13,358 nucleotides of DNA, taken from NCBI GenBank assembly GCA_020719895.1, contig DYPM01000044.1, forward strand, positions 1 to 13,358. The letters are read 5' to 3'. The DNA comes from Sulfurovum sp. (GTDB lineage Bacteria; Campylobacterota; Campylobacteria; Campylobacterales; Sulfurovaceae). Positions 1 to 6,807 of this stretch are shown here, in pieces (position 1 is the stretch's first letter; the number at the start of each line of letters is the position of its first letter). The position numbers were made by a program, and so were the translations under genes. Under the pieces are notes generated by a model. That model was not told the DNA's origin. It was given only the letters and a program-made list of their open reading frames with translations, and ran no database searches.

Positions 1-8
1 AACATGAG

Positions 9-38
9 ATAGATTTAAGTTTTGTTTGACAAATCTAT
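9..38. repeat. 8-bp inverted repeat with 14-nt spacer
   Basis: ATAGATTT at 9-16 is the exact reverse complement of AAATCTAT at 31-38. It could be the terminator stem of a gene outside the window or an operator. Nothing in the window decides between these, and an AT-rich 8-mer pair can occur by chance. Confidence 0.3.
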
Positions 39-133
39 GCGATAAACTCTATCAATTAATATGTGTATATTAGAAACATTCATTTATGGAAGTTGTTACA
101 ATTAGGATCTCTGATTAAACATAAATTGTTTAA

Positions 134-167
134 GAGCGACCAGTCGCGAGAGCTGTCTGCTGAAGAC
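134..167 (+). repeat. Dispersed repeat B, copy 1
   Basis: This 34-nt module matches the reverse complement of 11242-11275 at 31 of 34 positions, and all three differences are transitions. It contains two short dyads: GCGAC-CA-GTCGC, and a GTCT/AGAC pair with a 5-nt loop. Two bases after its GAAGAC end comes a perfect 10-bp hairpin (170-192). I do not recognise the family. Confidence 0.8.
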
Positions 168-169
168 CT

Positions 170-192
170 AATTTTTGGCTTTGCCAAAAATT
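170..192. other. Perfect hairpin after the membrane-protein gene
   Basis: AATTTTTGGC (170-179), loop TTT, GCCAAAAATT (183-192) form a perfect 10-bp stem. It lies 17 bp beyond the stop of the minus-strand membrane-protein gene and could end the gyrB transcript. Neither strand has the U-run after the stem expected of a classic intrinsic terminator, so it may instead be the variable half of the adjoining repeat. Confidence 0.5.
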
Positions 193-209
193 TGAGAATA
201 AATCAAATG

Positions 210-1283
210 TTACAGTTCTTTGCATGGAGGTAGTTGATAATAACGATATTGTAATATTTCGCTCTTTTTGATATCGCCATCAATACAGGTGCGATGTTGG
301 GATTTGAGGTAGCGGGCATTTTCATAGACACGATAGATAGTGTGAGCGAAGTGCTTTTTTTGAGGAAAAATACCACTGTAGTAGAGAGGCTGATGCAATA
401 CCGTCACTGTTGCACCTATCACTAAAAAACCAAAAATAATATAAAGTCCCATTTTATATTTGTGACGAAATTTTGGCAATCTTACGCCAATAGTGCGATA
501 AAAAAGATCTAACATTACCAAAATCGCTGGCAACACATACGGAGCATAATCGTCAAGGTTTACTTTTTGAGAAATCGAAAGCAACAATGAAGTGATAAAA
601 GCAGTAAAAGCGATATACCAAATAAGCTCTTTTTTTTCTCTCAAAGCGATTCGATAGAGTGTATAAAAAAAATAAAGAAACAAAAAAGGAGAAAAAATAG
701 AAGCATAAAGACCAAAAATATCTACAAAATGCCCTGAAAAGACATCTCCTTTAATCTCAATTCCTTTGGAGAGAATCAAAAAAGCTATCAAAAAAGTGGC
801 AGATAGTGTAGTCAAAAACCGTATTTTATTGAAGACTCCAAACAGTAATGTAGCGATAAAAAAAAGAATCGAAGTCTCATCTATCACAAAAAGAAAAAAC
901 ATTACAATTGGCAATATCCAAAAAAAACCTCTCTGATATGCAAGCACAAAAAGTAGTACTAGTGGTAATACTATAATTGTCATATTTGCCATACTCACCG
1001 CTATCATTACTCCAGGCAAAAGCATAAAAACCAGCGTGGTAAATTTATTTTGACTCAAAATATAAAAAAGTCCAATAGACAACGCTCCAAAAAAAAGCGT
1101 ATAGAGTCTTAATCCTACAAAGCTATCAATCAAAGCGTTTCCCCACACCATAAAAGTTTGTGCAAGATTTTTTGATCCATAAAGTAGCTGTGCTTCGTAA
1201 GGAGTGATTGGTGTAGTTATCGTAAGATAGAGAATGGATAGAGCATAAAAAAAGCTAAACCAAAAAAAGTGAATTGTTTTCAT
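210..1283 (-). CDS. Multi-span membrane protein, possibly GT-C glycosyltransferase-like
   Basis: This 357-residue protein is strongly hydrophobic. I see about 10-11 membrane segments, the first near residues 5-22 and the last near 279-297, then a soluble tail of about 60 residues. The layout of a first helix, an outer loop with an acidic residue (PYE, Glu30), then many helices recalls family-39-like lipid-linked sugar transferases (GT-C). It is shorter than most of those, and I cannot point to a decisive motif. The tail carries two cysteines (Cys333, Cys354) that could pair in the periplasm. The ATG lies 3 bp after the trpG/pabA stop, so it is the last gene of the gyrB block. The gene is convincing; the glycosyltransferase label is only inference from topology. 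Confidence 0.75.
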   Translation of the reverse strand: MKTIHFFWFSFFYALSILYLTITTPITPYEAQLLYGSKNLAQTFMVWGNALIDSFVGLRLYTLFFGALSIGLFYILSQNKFTTLVFMLLPGVMIAVSMANMTIIVLPLVLLFVLAYQRGFFWILPIVMFFLFVIDETSILFFIATLLFGVFNKIRFLTTLSATFLIAFLILSKGIEIKGDVFSGHFVDIFGLYASIFSPFLFLYFFYTLYRIALREKKELIWYIAFTAFITSLLLSISQKVNLDDYAPYVLPAILVMLDLFYRTIGVRLPKFRHKYKMGLYIIFGFLVIGATVTVLHQPLYYSGIFPQKKHFAHTIYRVYENARYLKSQHRTCIDGDIKKSEILQYRYYQLPPCKEL

Positions 1284-1286
1284 CGA

Positions 1287-1859
1287 TTAGAGTTTGAGAA
1301 AATTTCCAATTATTTTATGTCCATATTCGCTCATAATTGATTCAGGATGAAACTGTACGCCATAGATTGGTCTATTTTTGATCTGAAGTGACATAATTTC
1401 TTTATCATCAATGCTGTGAGAAGTGGGAATGATATGATTTGGAAGAGTGGTTTTATCGACAATAAGAGAGTGATAACGGGTCGCTCGAAACTCTTGAGGC
1501 ATTGTGTCAAAAATAGGCGTTTGTGCATCATCGATATGTACTTGTGAGGTTTTGCCGTGCATCATATTTTTGGCTCTTATTACTTTGCCGCCAAACGCTT
1601 GAGCGATACTCTGATGCCCCAAACAAATACCGAAGATTGGTGTAGTTTCGCCAAATGCCTTGATTACATCAAGCGTGACTCCAGCATCATCGGGTGTCGC
1701 AGGTCCTGGTGAAAGAATAATCTTTTTAGGATTTAATGCTCGAATCTCCTCTATACTCATTTCGTCATTACGAATCACTTTGAGATTTGCTCCCAACTCG
1801 CGACAATACTGCACTATATTGTAAGTGAAGCTGTCGTAATTGTCTATCATTAGTATCAT
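1287..1859 (-). CDS. trpG/pabA: Glutamine amidotransferase of anthranilate / aminodeoxychorismate synthase
   Basis: This 190-residue class I glutamine amidotransferase releases ammonia from glutamine for a chorismate-using partner (TrpE for anthranilate, PabB for 4-amino-4-deoxychorismate). The N-terminus MILMIDNYDSFTYN, the oxyanion-loop sequence SPGPATPDDAG (50-60), the nucleophile elbow GICLGHQ with Cys79, and the QFHPES block with His171 and Glu173 give a complete catalytic triad at the usual length. The first ATG fits an AAGGA site about 5 nt upstream; Met4 is a less well placed alternative. The gene sits 9 bp after queF with no trpE, pabB or other pathway gene in the window, so tryptophan and folate roles cannot be separated. 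One amphibolic subunit may serve both. Confidence 0.93.
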   Translation of the reverse strand: MILMIDNYDSFTYNIVQYCRELGANLKVIRNDEMSIEEIRALNPKKIILSPGPATPDDAGVTLDVIKAFGETTPIFGICLGHQSIAQAFGGKVIRAKNMMHGKTSQVHIDDAQTPIFDTMPQEFRATRYHSLIVDKTTLPNHIIPTSHSIDDKEIMSLQIKNRPIYGVQFHPESIMSEYGHKIIGNFLKL

Positions 1860-1868
1860 TTGATTCCT

Positions 1869-2249
1869 TTATTTGTGCATTTGACTATCGATAGTGATTA
1901 CTGTGTGTACATTGCCTCTTGGATTGAAATCTGCTACCAATTTTATTGATTTTGGTTGCAGTTTCTCATAAAGAGTGTGATAAATCTCATTCGCACTGTT
2001 TTCATGTGAGATGTAGCGGTACATAAAAGAGTTGATATAGAGTTTCAATGCTTTGAGTTCTATTACTTTTTGATCAGGAATATAGCTAAGTTTGAGTGTC
2101 GCAAAATCAGGATAACCAGAACGAGGACACAATGCCATAAACTCAGGAAGTGTAATCTCTATAAGATAGTCTTTAGAGTGGATGTTTGGCCAAAAGTTTT
2201 CTTCACGAGAGATATCAAATTCACGTATCTCTTTTTCGCCATATTTCAT
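1869..2249 (-). CDS. queF: NADPH-dependent 7-cyano-7-deazaguanine reductase QueF
   Basis: QueF reduces the nitrile of preQ0 to the amine preQ1, a cytoplasmic step on the way to queuosine in tRNA anticodons. The 126-residue protein is the short single-domain (YkvM) type. The thioimide-forming cysteine is Cys41 in CPRSGYPDFA (41-50), with the general-acid Asp48 in the same block. The family motif around E64 (ELKALKLY, 64-71) and the HE pair (His82, Glu83) that contacts preQ0 are present. The ATG has AAGGA six bases upstream, and that site overlaps the end of the preceding GGDEF/EAL gene (3-bp gap), pointing to cotranscription. No other queuosine gene is in the window. Confidence 0.94.
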   Translation of the reverse strand: MKYGEKEIREFDISREENFWPNIHSKDYLIEITLPEFMALCPRSGYPDFATLKLSYIPDQKVIELKALKLYINSFMYRYISHENSANEIYHTLYEKLQPKSIKLVADFNPRGNVHTVITIDSQMHK

Positions 2250-2252
2250 TTT

Positions 2253-3692
2253 TTATCCTTGATTGTATTGTTTGATAATGGCTGTTTTGTTGAGTGGTTT
2301 TGCAACACCAAAGCCTTGAATATAGTCTATGCCTATCGTTTTGAGTATTTGTTTTTGCGACTCTTGGTCTACCCATTTTGCGACGGTTATGATTTCTAAA
2401 TCTTTGGACATTTTTACCATTGAAGCAAGCATTGCGTGTGTTGATTTCTCTTCAAGATTGTTCACAAAATCACGATCAAACTGAATCATATCAAAAGTAA
2501 AATGTTTCATATACTCCATCGAAGCGTTAGAAGCACCAAAATTATCAATACAAACACGTACGCCTTGTGTGCGAATCTCGCGTAATATTTTGAGATAACC
2601 TTCAAGATTGTGGTGTGCTTTTTTTTCATAGAGTTGAATAATCAGTCGAGATGGATTGATGTGGGCATTTTTAAGTAATTCAAAAAAATAGCTTCTAAAC
2701 TCTACATCTCGAAGAGAAAAGGGAGAGATATTAAATGTAAAAGAGATATCCTCATCAATCAATGGCAATAAAGAGGTCAGATGTTCCATCAAGACAATAT
2801 CATATTTTCTTCCTAATCCTAATCGATTGACTATCGGTAAAAAGACACGAGGCAAAACACTCTCTTTTTGTGAAATTTTCAAACGTACCGCTACTTCGTA
2901 AATATCGGTTTTTTGAGTACGGACATGGAGTAGGGGACGAAATGAAAGGATGAGTGCTTTTTTTTCAATTGCTTCAATCACTTGATGTTCAATGCGAGAA
3001 AGCTCTTTGGCATCTTGAACAAAACTATCATCTCTTTTTGTCCCTTCATTTTTTTCTCTATCTTCCATATCAATCAAGGAACGTAACTGCTCAAGAGAGT
3101 TGCAAAAATCAATATCGGTATTGGTGATAATGCTATAGCGATAGTCGAGTTCGATATTGTTTATTGTCGGATATGTCGCGATAAAATGACTTAGTATCTG
3201 TTCTACTTGTTCTCCGTTGGTTTGGAGTGCAATCAAAAATTCTGCACCATAGCGTCTTCCCATCAACGGATTTTTTATTTTGGCACGTTCAAAACTATGA
3301 TTGAGTCGATTTACAAAACGATACAGCATCGCATCAATCTCGAATGTACTGTAGTTTTCATTGATACTTGAGAGATTTTGAATGATAAGTAGCGAAAGGG
3401 ATTGTGGCTTATACTCTTCTAATTGTTCTACAAACGCTTTTTCAGTAAAGATTTGGGTGACTTGATCAATCAAAGACTCTTTGGCACTACGTGCAATAAA
3501 AAAGAAAATAAAATAGACTGATACAAAAATGAGTGCCACAATCATTAGATTGTTTTCAAGATTTAAATCAGTGATTTTTCCTTTGAGAAACATATGATAA
3601 ATTACCAAAAAGAGAAGTACAAGTATCGGAAGTATTGCTCTTAGTGCAAGTTTAAAATGACGTTGTCTCTCTTTTTTTTCAGAATAAAGCAT
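2253..3692 (-). CDS. Membrane-anchored degenerate GGDEF-EAL protein
   Basis: This 479-residue protein (counting from the ATG overlapping the gyrB TGA as TGATG; a GTG one codon earlier is possible) has two membrane helices near 19-35 and 49-67, a GGDEF-like domain (about 75-210) and an EAL-like domain (about 235-470). The cyclase signature has decayed to RRYGAEF (146-152). In the EAL domain, Glu266 (EVAVR), Asn321, Glu356 and Asp383 remain. The second Asp of DDFG is Asn384, the catalytic Lys is Gln404, and the Glu of VAEGVE is Lys439 (VAKWVD). Loss of these metal- and water-activating residues argues that it neither makes nor breaks cyclic di-GMP and is more likely a receptor or scaffold. That role is inference. 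The gene is otherwise intact and coupled to gyrB. Confidence 0.88.
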   Translation of the reverse strand: MLYSEKKERQRHFKLALRAILPILVLLFLVIYHMFLKGKITDLNLENNLMIVALIFVSVYFIFFFIARSAKESLIDQVTQIFTEKAFVEQLEEYKPQSLSLLIIQNLSSINENYSTFEIDAMLYRFVNRLNHSFERAKIKNPLMGRRYGAEFLIALQTNGEQVEQILSHFIATYPTINNIELDYRYSIITNTDIDFCNSLEQLRSLIDMEDREKNEGTKRDDSFVQDAKELSRIEHQVIEAIEKKALILSFRPLLHVRTQKTDIYEVAVRLKISQKESVLPRVFLPIVNRLGLGRKYDIVLMEHLTSLLPLIDEDISFTFNISPFSLRDVEFRSYFFELLKNAHINPSRLIIQLYEKKAHHNLEGYLKILREIRTQGVRVCIDNFGASNASMEYMKHFTFDMIQFDRDFVNNLEEKSTHAMLASMVKMSKDLEIITVAKWVDQESQKQILKTIGIDYIQGFGVAKPLNKTAIIKQYNQG

Positions 3693-6007
3693 CACACATC
3701 CAAGTTTTTGACATCTTTGGCGTGGGTTTCAATATAGTTTCTTCGTGGTTCTACTTCATCTCCCATAAAAAGAACAAAGACATCATCAGCACTCTGCATA
3801 TCTTCAATTTTTACCTTAAGTAGTTTACGATTTTGTGGCGTCATTGTAGTCTCCCACAACTGCTCTGGATTCATCTCTCCCAATCCTTTGTAGCGTTGAA
3901 TGTATGCTCCTTTTTTGGCACTGTTTTCAATCTCATTGTAGAGTTCCAAAAGATCCTTATTGGCAAATTCGTCGGTGATATGTTCTTGAATTTTTTTGTA
4001 AATCTCTATGGCACTGTTGTATTGAGGGTTTGTGAAAAGTACGTCGTTGATGATAAGCTCTTCAAGTCCATCGACAGTTTGAACATAAAAATGTATCTCT
4101 TCGTCCTCGATAGACTGATTTAGAATATTGTATCCCAAGCTTCGGATATACGCCTCCAACTTTTGGGCAAGCTCTAAATAGTCGCCACCAGTACAATCAA
4201 GCTCTTGAATCATATAACGTACTACTTGCACCAAAGCAAAACGATTCTCCAACTCTTTGAGTACCATTTTGTAGCGTCCTACCAACTTAAAAAGATCAGC
4301 AAGATCATTATCTCCCATTGTTTGACTTTCAATTGCAAGAATTCCATTTTCTATCAAAAAGTTGTTGAGTTCTATATCGTCTTTAAGATAGATTTCATTT
4401 TTGCCTTTTTTGTAGCGATAGAGTGGCGGTTGTGCCAAATAGAGATAGCCTTTTTCGATAATAGGACGAAGAAAACGAAAGAAAAATGTCATCAGAAGTG
4501 TTTGGATGTGACTTCCATCTACATCAGCATCGGTCATAATAATCACTTTGTGATATCGAAGCTTCTCTTCATCAAACTCATCACCAATACCACAACCCAA
4601 AGCAGTAATCATATTTTTGATCTCGTCTGATTTTAGAATCTTTTCAAGACGAGCTTTTTCAACATTAAGGATTTTTCCCTTCAGTGGCAAAATCGCTTGA
4701 AACACACGATCTCTTCCTTGTTTGGCAGAGCCACCCGCAGAGTCCCCTTCTACCAAATAGATTTCTGATATTTCTGGATCTTTGCTTTGGCAATCTGCTA
4801 ATTTTCCAGGAAGTGTTCCTACGCTAAAGGAGTCTTTTCTTTTGACTAAATCCTTAGCTCGCTTTGCTGCATCACGTCCGCGTGCCGCAAGTAACACTTG
4901 TGCCATGATAGCTTTAGCTTCGATGGGATTCTCTTCGAGGTATTTATTGAAAGAGTCACTAAAAAACTTCTGTACCAATGGACGCACATAGCTTGAGCCA
5001 AGCTTCCCTTTGGTTTGTCCTTCAAATTGTGGCTCAGGAATGCGTACAGATATGACAGCAATCAATCCTTCACCGCAATCTTCGCCTGTGATTTTGGTGG
5101 TTTTCTCTTTGGCATTGGCATTTTTGGTGATATAGCTTGCAACCGAACGGGTCAAACCAGCACGAAACCCAACTTCGTGTGTTCCACCTTCGGGTGTTTT
5201 GATATTGTTTACAAACGAAAGCACTTTGTCGGTGTCATCATCACAATACATCAGTGCTATATCGATTTCAATATCATCTGCCTTGCCACTAAAAAACTGC
5301 GACGATGACAAAATCGGTTTTGTGTTGATCTCTTCAACAAACTGTCGAATTCCACCTTCAAAGTGATACTTCTCTTGGGTGTTGTCTCTCTCATCTTTAA
5401 ATTCAATCGTAATCTGTGGATTGAGATAACACAACTCTTTAAAGCGTTTCATCAAAATCTCTTTTTTGAACTCTACGCCTTCGGTAAAGATACTCTCGTC
5501 AGGCCAAAACTCAATATGTGTGCCTGTTTTTTTGCTTTTTCCGCTCTCTACTAAAATCGCTTCGGGGATACCGCAAGCAAATGTTTGTTTGTAGATATGT
5601 CCTTCACGACTGATTGTTAAATCAAGTTTTTTTGAGAGTGCATTGACGACAGAAACGCCGACTCCGTGGAGTCCACCTGATACTTTGTAAGTGTCTTTAT
5701 CAAATTTTCCTCCAGCATGCAATACTGTCATAACAACCGTCGCAGCTGAAATCTTCTCAGTAGGATGTTCTGATACAGGAATACCGCGTCCATTATCTTC
5801 AATAATTGCTGATCCGACTTTGGTCAAAGTGACTTTAATAGTATCGCAATGTCCCGCCATCGCCTCATCGATAGAGTTGTCTACGACTTCGTAGACAAGA
5901 TGGTGCAGTCCTTTGGTAGAGGTGTCTCCGATATACATACCAGGTCTTTTTCGTACTGCTTCAAGACCTTTGAGGACTTTGATATTGTCTGCGCCATATT
6001 CTGCCAT
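3692..6007 (-). CDS. gyrB: DNA gyrase subunit B
   Basis: GyrB is the ATPase half of the A2B2 gyrase that introduces negative supercoils. The 771 residues contain a GHKL ATPase domain: Glu40 and Asn44 in VYEVVDNSIDEA, EDNGRGIP (70-77) and the lid glycines GGLHGVGVS (111-119). A transducer domain follows. The TOPRIM domain has Glu420 (LVEGDSAGG) and MTDADVDGSH (Asp493, 495, 497). The tail carries the conserved QRYKGLGEMNPEQLWETTM block. The length suits epsilonproteobacterial GyrB, without the extra domain of E. coli. I chose ATG 6007 because GGAG lies five bases upstream and the protein then opens with the family-typical MAEYGADNIKVL; an in-frame TTG 16 codons earlier is unlikely. It heads a five-gene block and is divergent from the HPt gene. 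Confidence 0.97.
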   Translation of the reverse strand: MAEYGADNIKVLKGLEAVRKRPGMYIGDTSTKGLHHLVYEVVDNSIDEAMAGHCDTIKVTLTKVGSAIIEDNGRGIPVSEHPTEKISAATVVMTVLHAGGKFDKDTYKVSGGLHGVGVSVVNALSKKLDLTISREGHIYKQTFACGIPEAILVESGKSKKTGTHIEFWPDESIFTEGVEFKKEILMKRFKELCYLNPQITIEFKDERDNTQEKYHFEGGIRQFVEEINTKPILSSSQFFSGKADDIEIDIALMYCDDDTDKVLSFVNNIKTPEGGTHEVGFRAGLTRSVASYITKNANAKEKTTKITGEDCGEGLIAVISVRIPEPQFEGQTKGKLGSSYVRPLVQKFFSDSFNKYLEENPIEAKAIMAQVLLAARGRDAAKRAKDLVKRKDSFSVGTLPGKLADCQSKDPEISEIYLVEGDSAGGSAKQGRDRVFQAILPLKGKILNVEKARLEKILKSDEIKNMITALGCGIGDEFDEEKLRYHKVIIMTDADVDGSHIQTLLMTFFFRFLRPIIEKGYLYLAQPPLYRYKKGKNEIYLKDDIELNNFLIENGILAIESQTMGDNDLADLFKLVGRYKMVLKELENRFALVQVVRYMIQELDCTGGDYLELAQKLEAYIRSLGYNILNQSIEDEEIHFYVQTVDGLEELIINDVLFTNPQYNSAIEIYKKIQEHITDEFANKDLLELYNEIENSAKKGAYIQRYKGLGEMNPEQLWETTMTPQNRKLLKVKIEDMQSADDVFVLFMGDEVEPRRNYIETHAKDVKNLDV

Positions 6008-6012
6008 GATTT

Positions 6013-6016
6013 CTCC
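6013..6016 (-). promoter_or_regulatory. Ribosome binding site deciding the gyrB start
   Basis: On the minus strand GGAG is followed by five bases and the ATG at 6007. The upstream in-frame TTG at 6055 has no comparable site at the right distance. Confidence 0.75.
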
Positions 6017-6182
6017 AGATGATTTCCCTCTATCGCACTTTATTATCTCTTTCAAAAGTTTCTCTTTTGGTTGAGTAGTGATTTAGTGTAAGGGATAATT
6101 TGAATTTTAAGTAAAAAGAATTTTAACCAAACTTCCCTTTTGAAGAGGATTTTGGAGTGTTGTAGTGCTTCTTGAAGAGTTG

Positions 6183-6191
6183 TGTTATACT
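6183..6191 (+). promoter_or_regulatory. Candidate extended -10 promoter for the HPt gene
   Basis: TGTTATACT is an extended -10 element (TGn plus TATACT at 6186-6191). No good -35 is seen at 16-18 bp, which is common in this phylum. Initiation near 6198 would give a leader of nearly 150 nt that includes the palindromic element at 6215-6316. Confidence 0.4.
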
Positions 6192-6214
6192 CATCTAATA
6201 ATTGAGATATGGGA

Positions 6215-6316
6215 ATCTCTAAAAACCGTCATACCGAACTTGATTTCGTATCTCATATGCCTCAAATACGAGATTGTGGGTCAAGCTCGCAATGACAAGA
6301 TTGGATTTTTAGAGAT
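6215..6316. repeat. Nested palindromic element (repeat family A)
   Basis: Three nested arm pairs are visible. ATCTCTAAAAA (6215-6225) pairs exactly with TTTTTAGAGAT (6306-6316). GTCATACCGAACTTGA (6228-6243) pairs with the complement of 6281-6296 at 13 of 16 positions. TCGTAT (6246-6251) pairs with ATACGA (6266-6271). The right arm carries CTCGCAATGAC, also found at 8228-8238. It is built like a small non-autonomous mobile element or REP-type repeat and has no coding content. It ends 28 bp before the HPt start codon. Confidence 0.75.
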
Positions 6317-6344
6317 GCTCATATATAAAAAAGGAACAATTTTG

Positions 6345-6716
6345 ATGAAAGAAAATAGAGAACAGATGATTCAAACAGCGATTGTCAATCTTCAAAAAAC
6401 ACAAGAGAATTTAAAGCTTCCCACAAAAGCAATCAAACGACTTTTTAGCTCATTTGTGATTAGTGCATACGCCCATTCTCAAGAGATGCTTGTGTTGGTT
6501 GGACAAGGAGATGCGACGGCTATCAAAGCCAAAGCCCATGCAATCAGGGGTGTTGCATTAACGCTCTGTTTTGAAGGGATCGGCACATTGTGTCACTCTC
6601 TTGAGTATGAGTATGAAAAGCTTAATACTCCTCAAGAGACGATTCAAACTCTCCATAATGCACTTCATTTGATCATGGAAGCAGAAGAAGAGATTTTGGC
6701 GAGAGTTGAAGGGTAA
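6345..6716 (+). CDS. Orphan HPt (histidine phosphotransfer) domain protein
   Basis: This 123-residue, predicted cytoplasmic, mostly helical protein consists of little more than one HPt four-helix domain. The phosphoacceptor motif is AHAIRGVALTL with His65, followed by a second conserved stretch IGTLCHSLE (79-87), matching the H-x-[LI]-[KR]-G-x-[AS] pattern of HPt modules that relay phosphate between hybrid kinases and response regulators. The ATG at 6345 has AAGGA about nine bases upstream. The frame stays open back to a TTG at 6165, but that stretch crosses the palindromic repeat and is not convincing protein. No hybrid kinase or receiver gene is in the window, so its partners are unknown. 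It is followed after 91 bp by a pseudopilin gene. Confidence 0.8.
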   Translation: MKENREQMIQTAIVNLQKTQENLKLPTKAIKRLFSSFVISAYAHSQEMLVLVGQGDATAIKAKAHAIRGVALTLCFEGIGTLCHSLEYEYEKLNTPQETIQTLHNALHLIMEAEEEILARVEG

Positions 6717-6750
6717 TCTTTATTATTTATTTTTGTTCACTGTTTTGTTA

Positions 6751-6759
6751 TGGTATAGT
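6751..6759 (+). promoter_or_regulatory. Candidate extended -10 promoter for the pilin-like gene
   Basis: TGGTATAGT gives an extended -10 with TATAGT at 6754-6759, 48 bp before the pilin start. A weak TTGTTC lies 16 bp upstream at 6732-6737. It suggests the pilin can be transcribed independently of the HPt gene. Confidence 0.4.
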
Positions 6760-6807
6760 TCTCATAAAACCATTTGGTTAGATTCATTTTTTACTAAGGT
6801 GCAAGTA

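Larger units (their letters stand above)
1..209. other. Intergenic segment without a gene
   Basis: I see no coding region or tRNA here. It holds an 8-bp inverted repeat (ATAGATTT 9-16, AAATCTAT 31-38), a TTGACA-like hexamer at 26-31 without a convincing -10 partner, a 17-nt motif shared with 8182-8198, one copy of a dispersed 34-nt repeat (134-167) and a perfect 10-bp hairpin (170-192). It lies downstream of the minus-strand gyrB block, so it may include that transcript's end. Confidence 0.6.

Noticed and set aside
26..54. TTGACA-like -35 at 26-31 as a plus-strand promoter
   Set aside because: No acceptable -10 at 16-18 bp and no plus-strand gene follows.
134..167. tRNA or other structured RNA gene
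   Set aside because: The dyads are only 4-5 bp and no cloverleaf or known RNA fold can be drawn.
106..192. CRISPR-like array
   Set aside because: The repeats are dispersed and inverted, not regularly spaced, and no cas gene is present.
3833..5894. Several open frames opposite gyrB
   Set aside because: They are antisense shadows of a strongly conserved gene, with no ribosome sites or recognisable domains.
6008..6055. 16-codon upstream extension of gyrB from a TTG
   Set aside because: The ATG at 6007 has a well-spaced GGAG and gives the family-typical N-terminus; the extension has no site and no family-like sequence.
6165..6344. 60-codon N-terminal extension of the HPt protein
   Set aside because: It starts at TTG, crosses the palindromic repeat, and lacks protein character; ATG 6345 has a good ribosome site.
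6706..6807. 34-codon N-terminal extension of the pilin, overlapping the HPt end
   Set aside because: The prepilin leader must be N-terminal; ATG 6808 gives a five-residue leader and has AAGGTG upstream.
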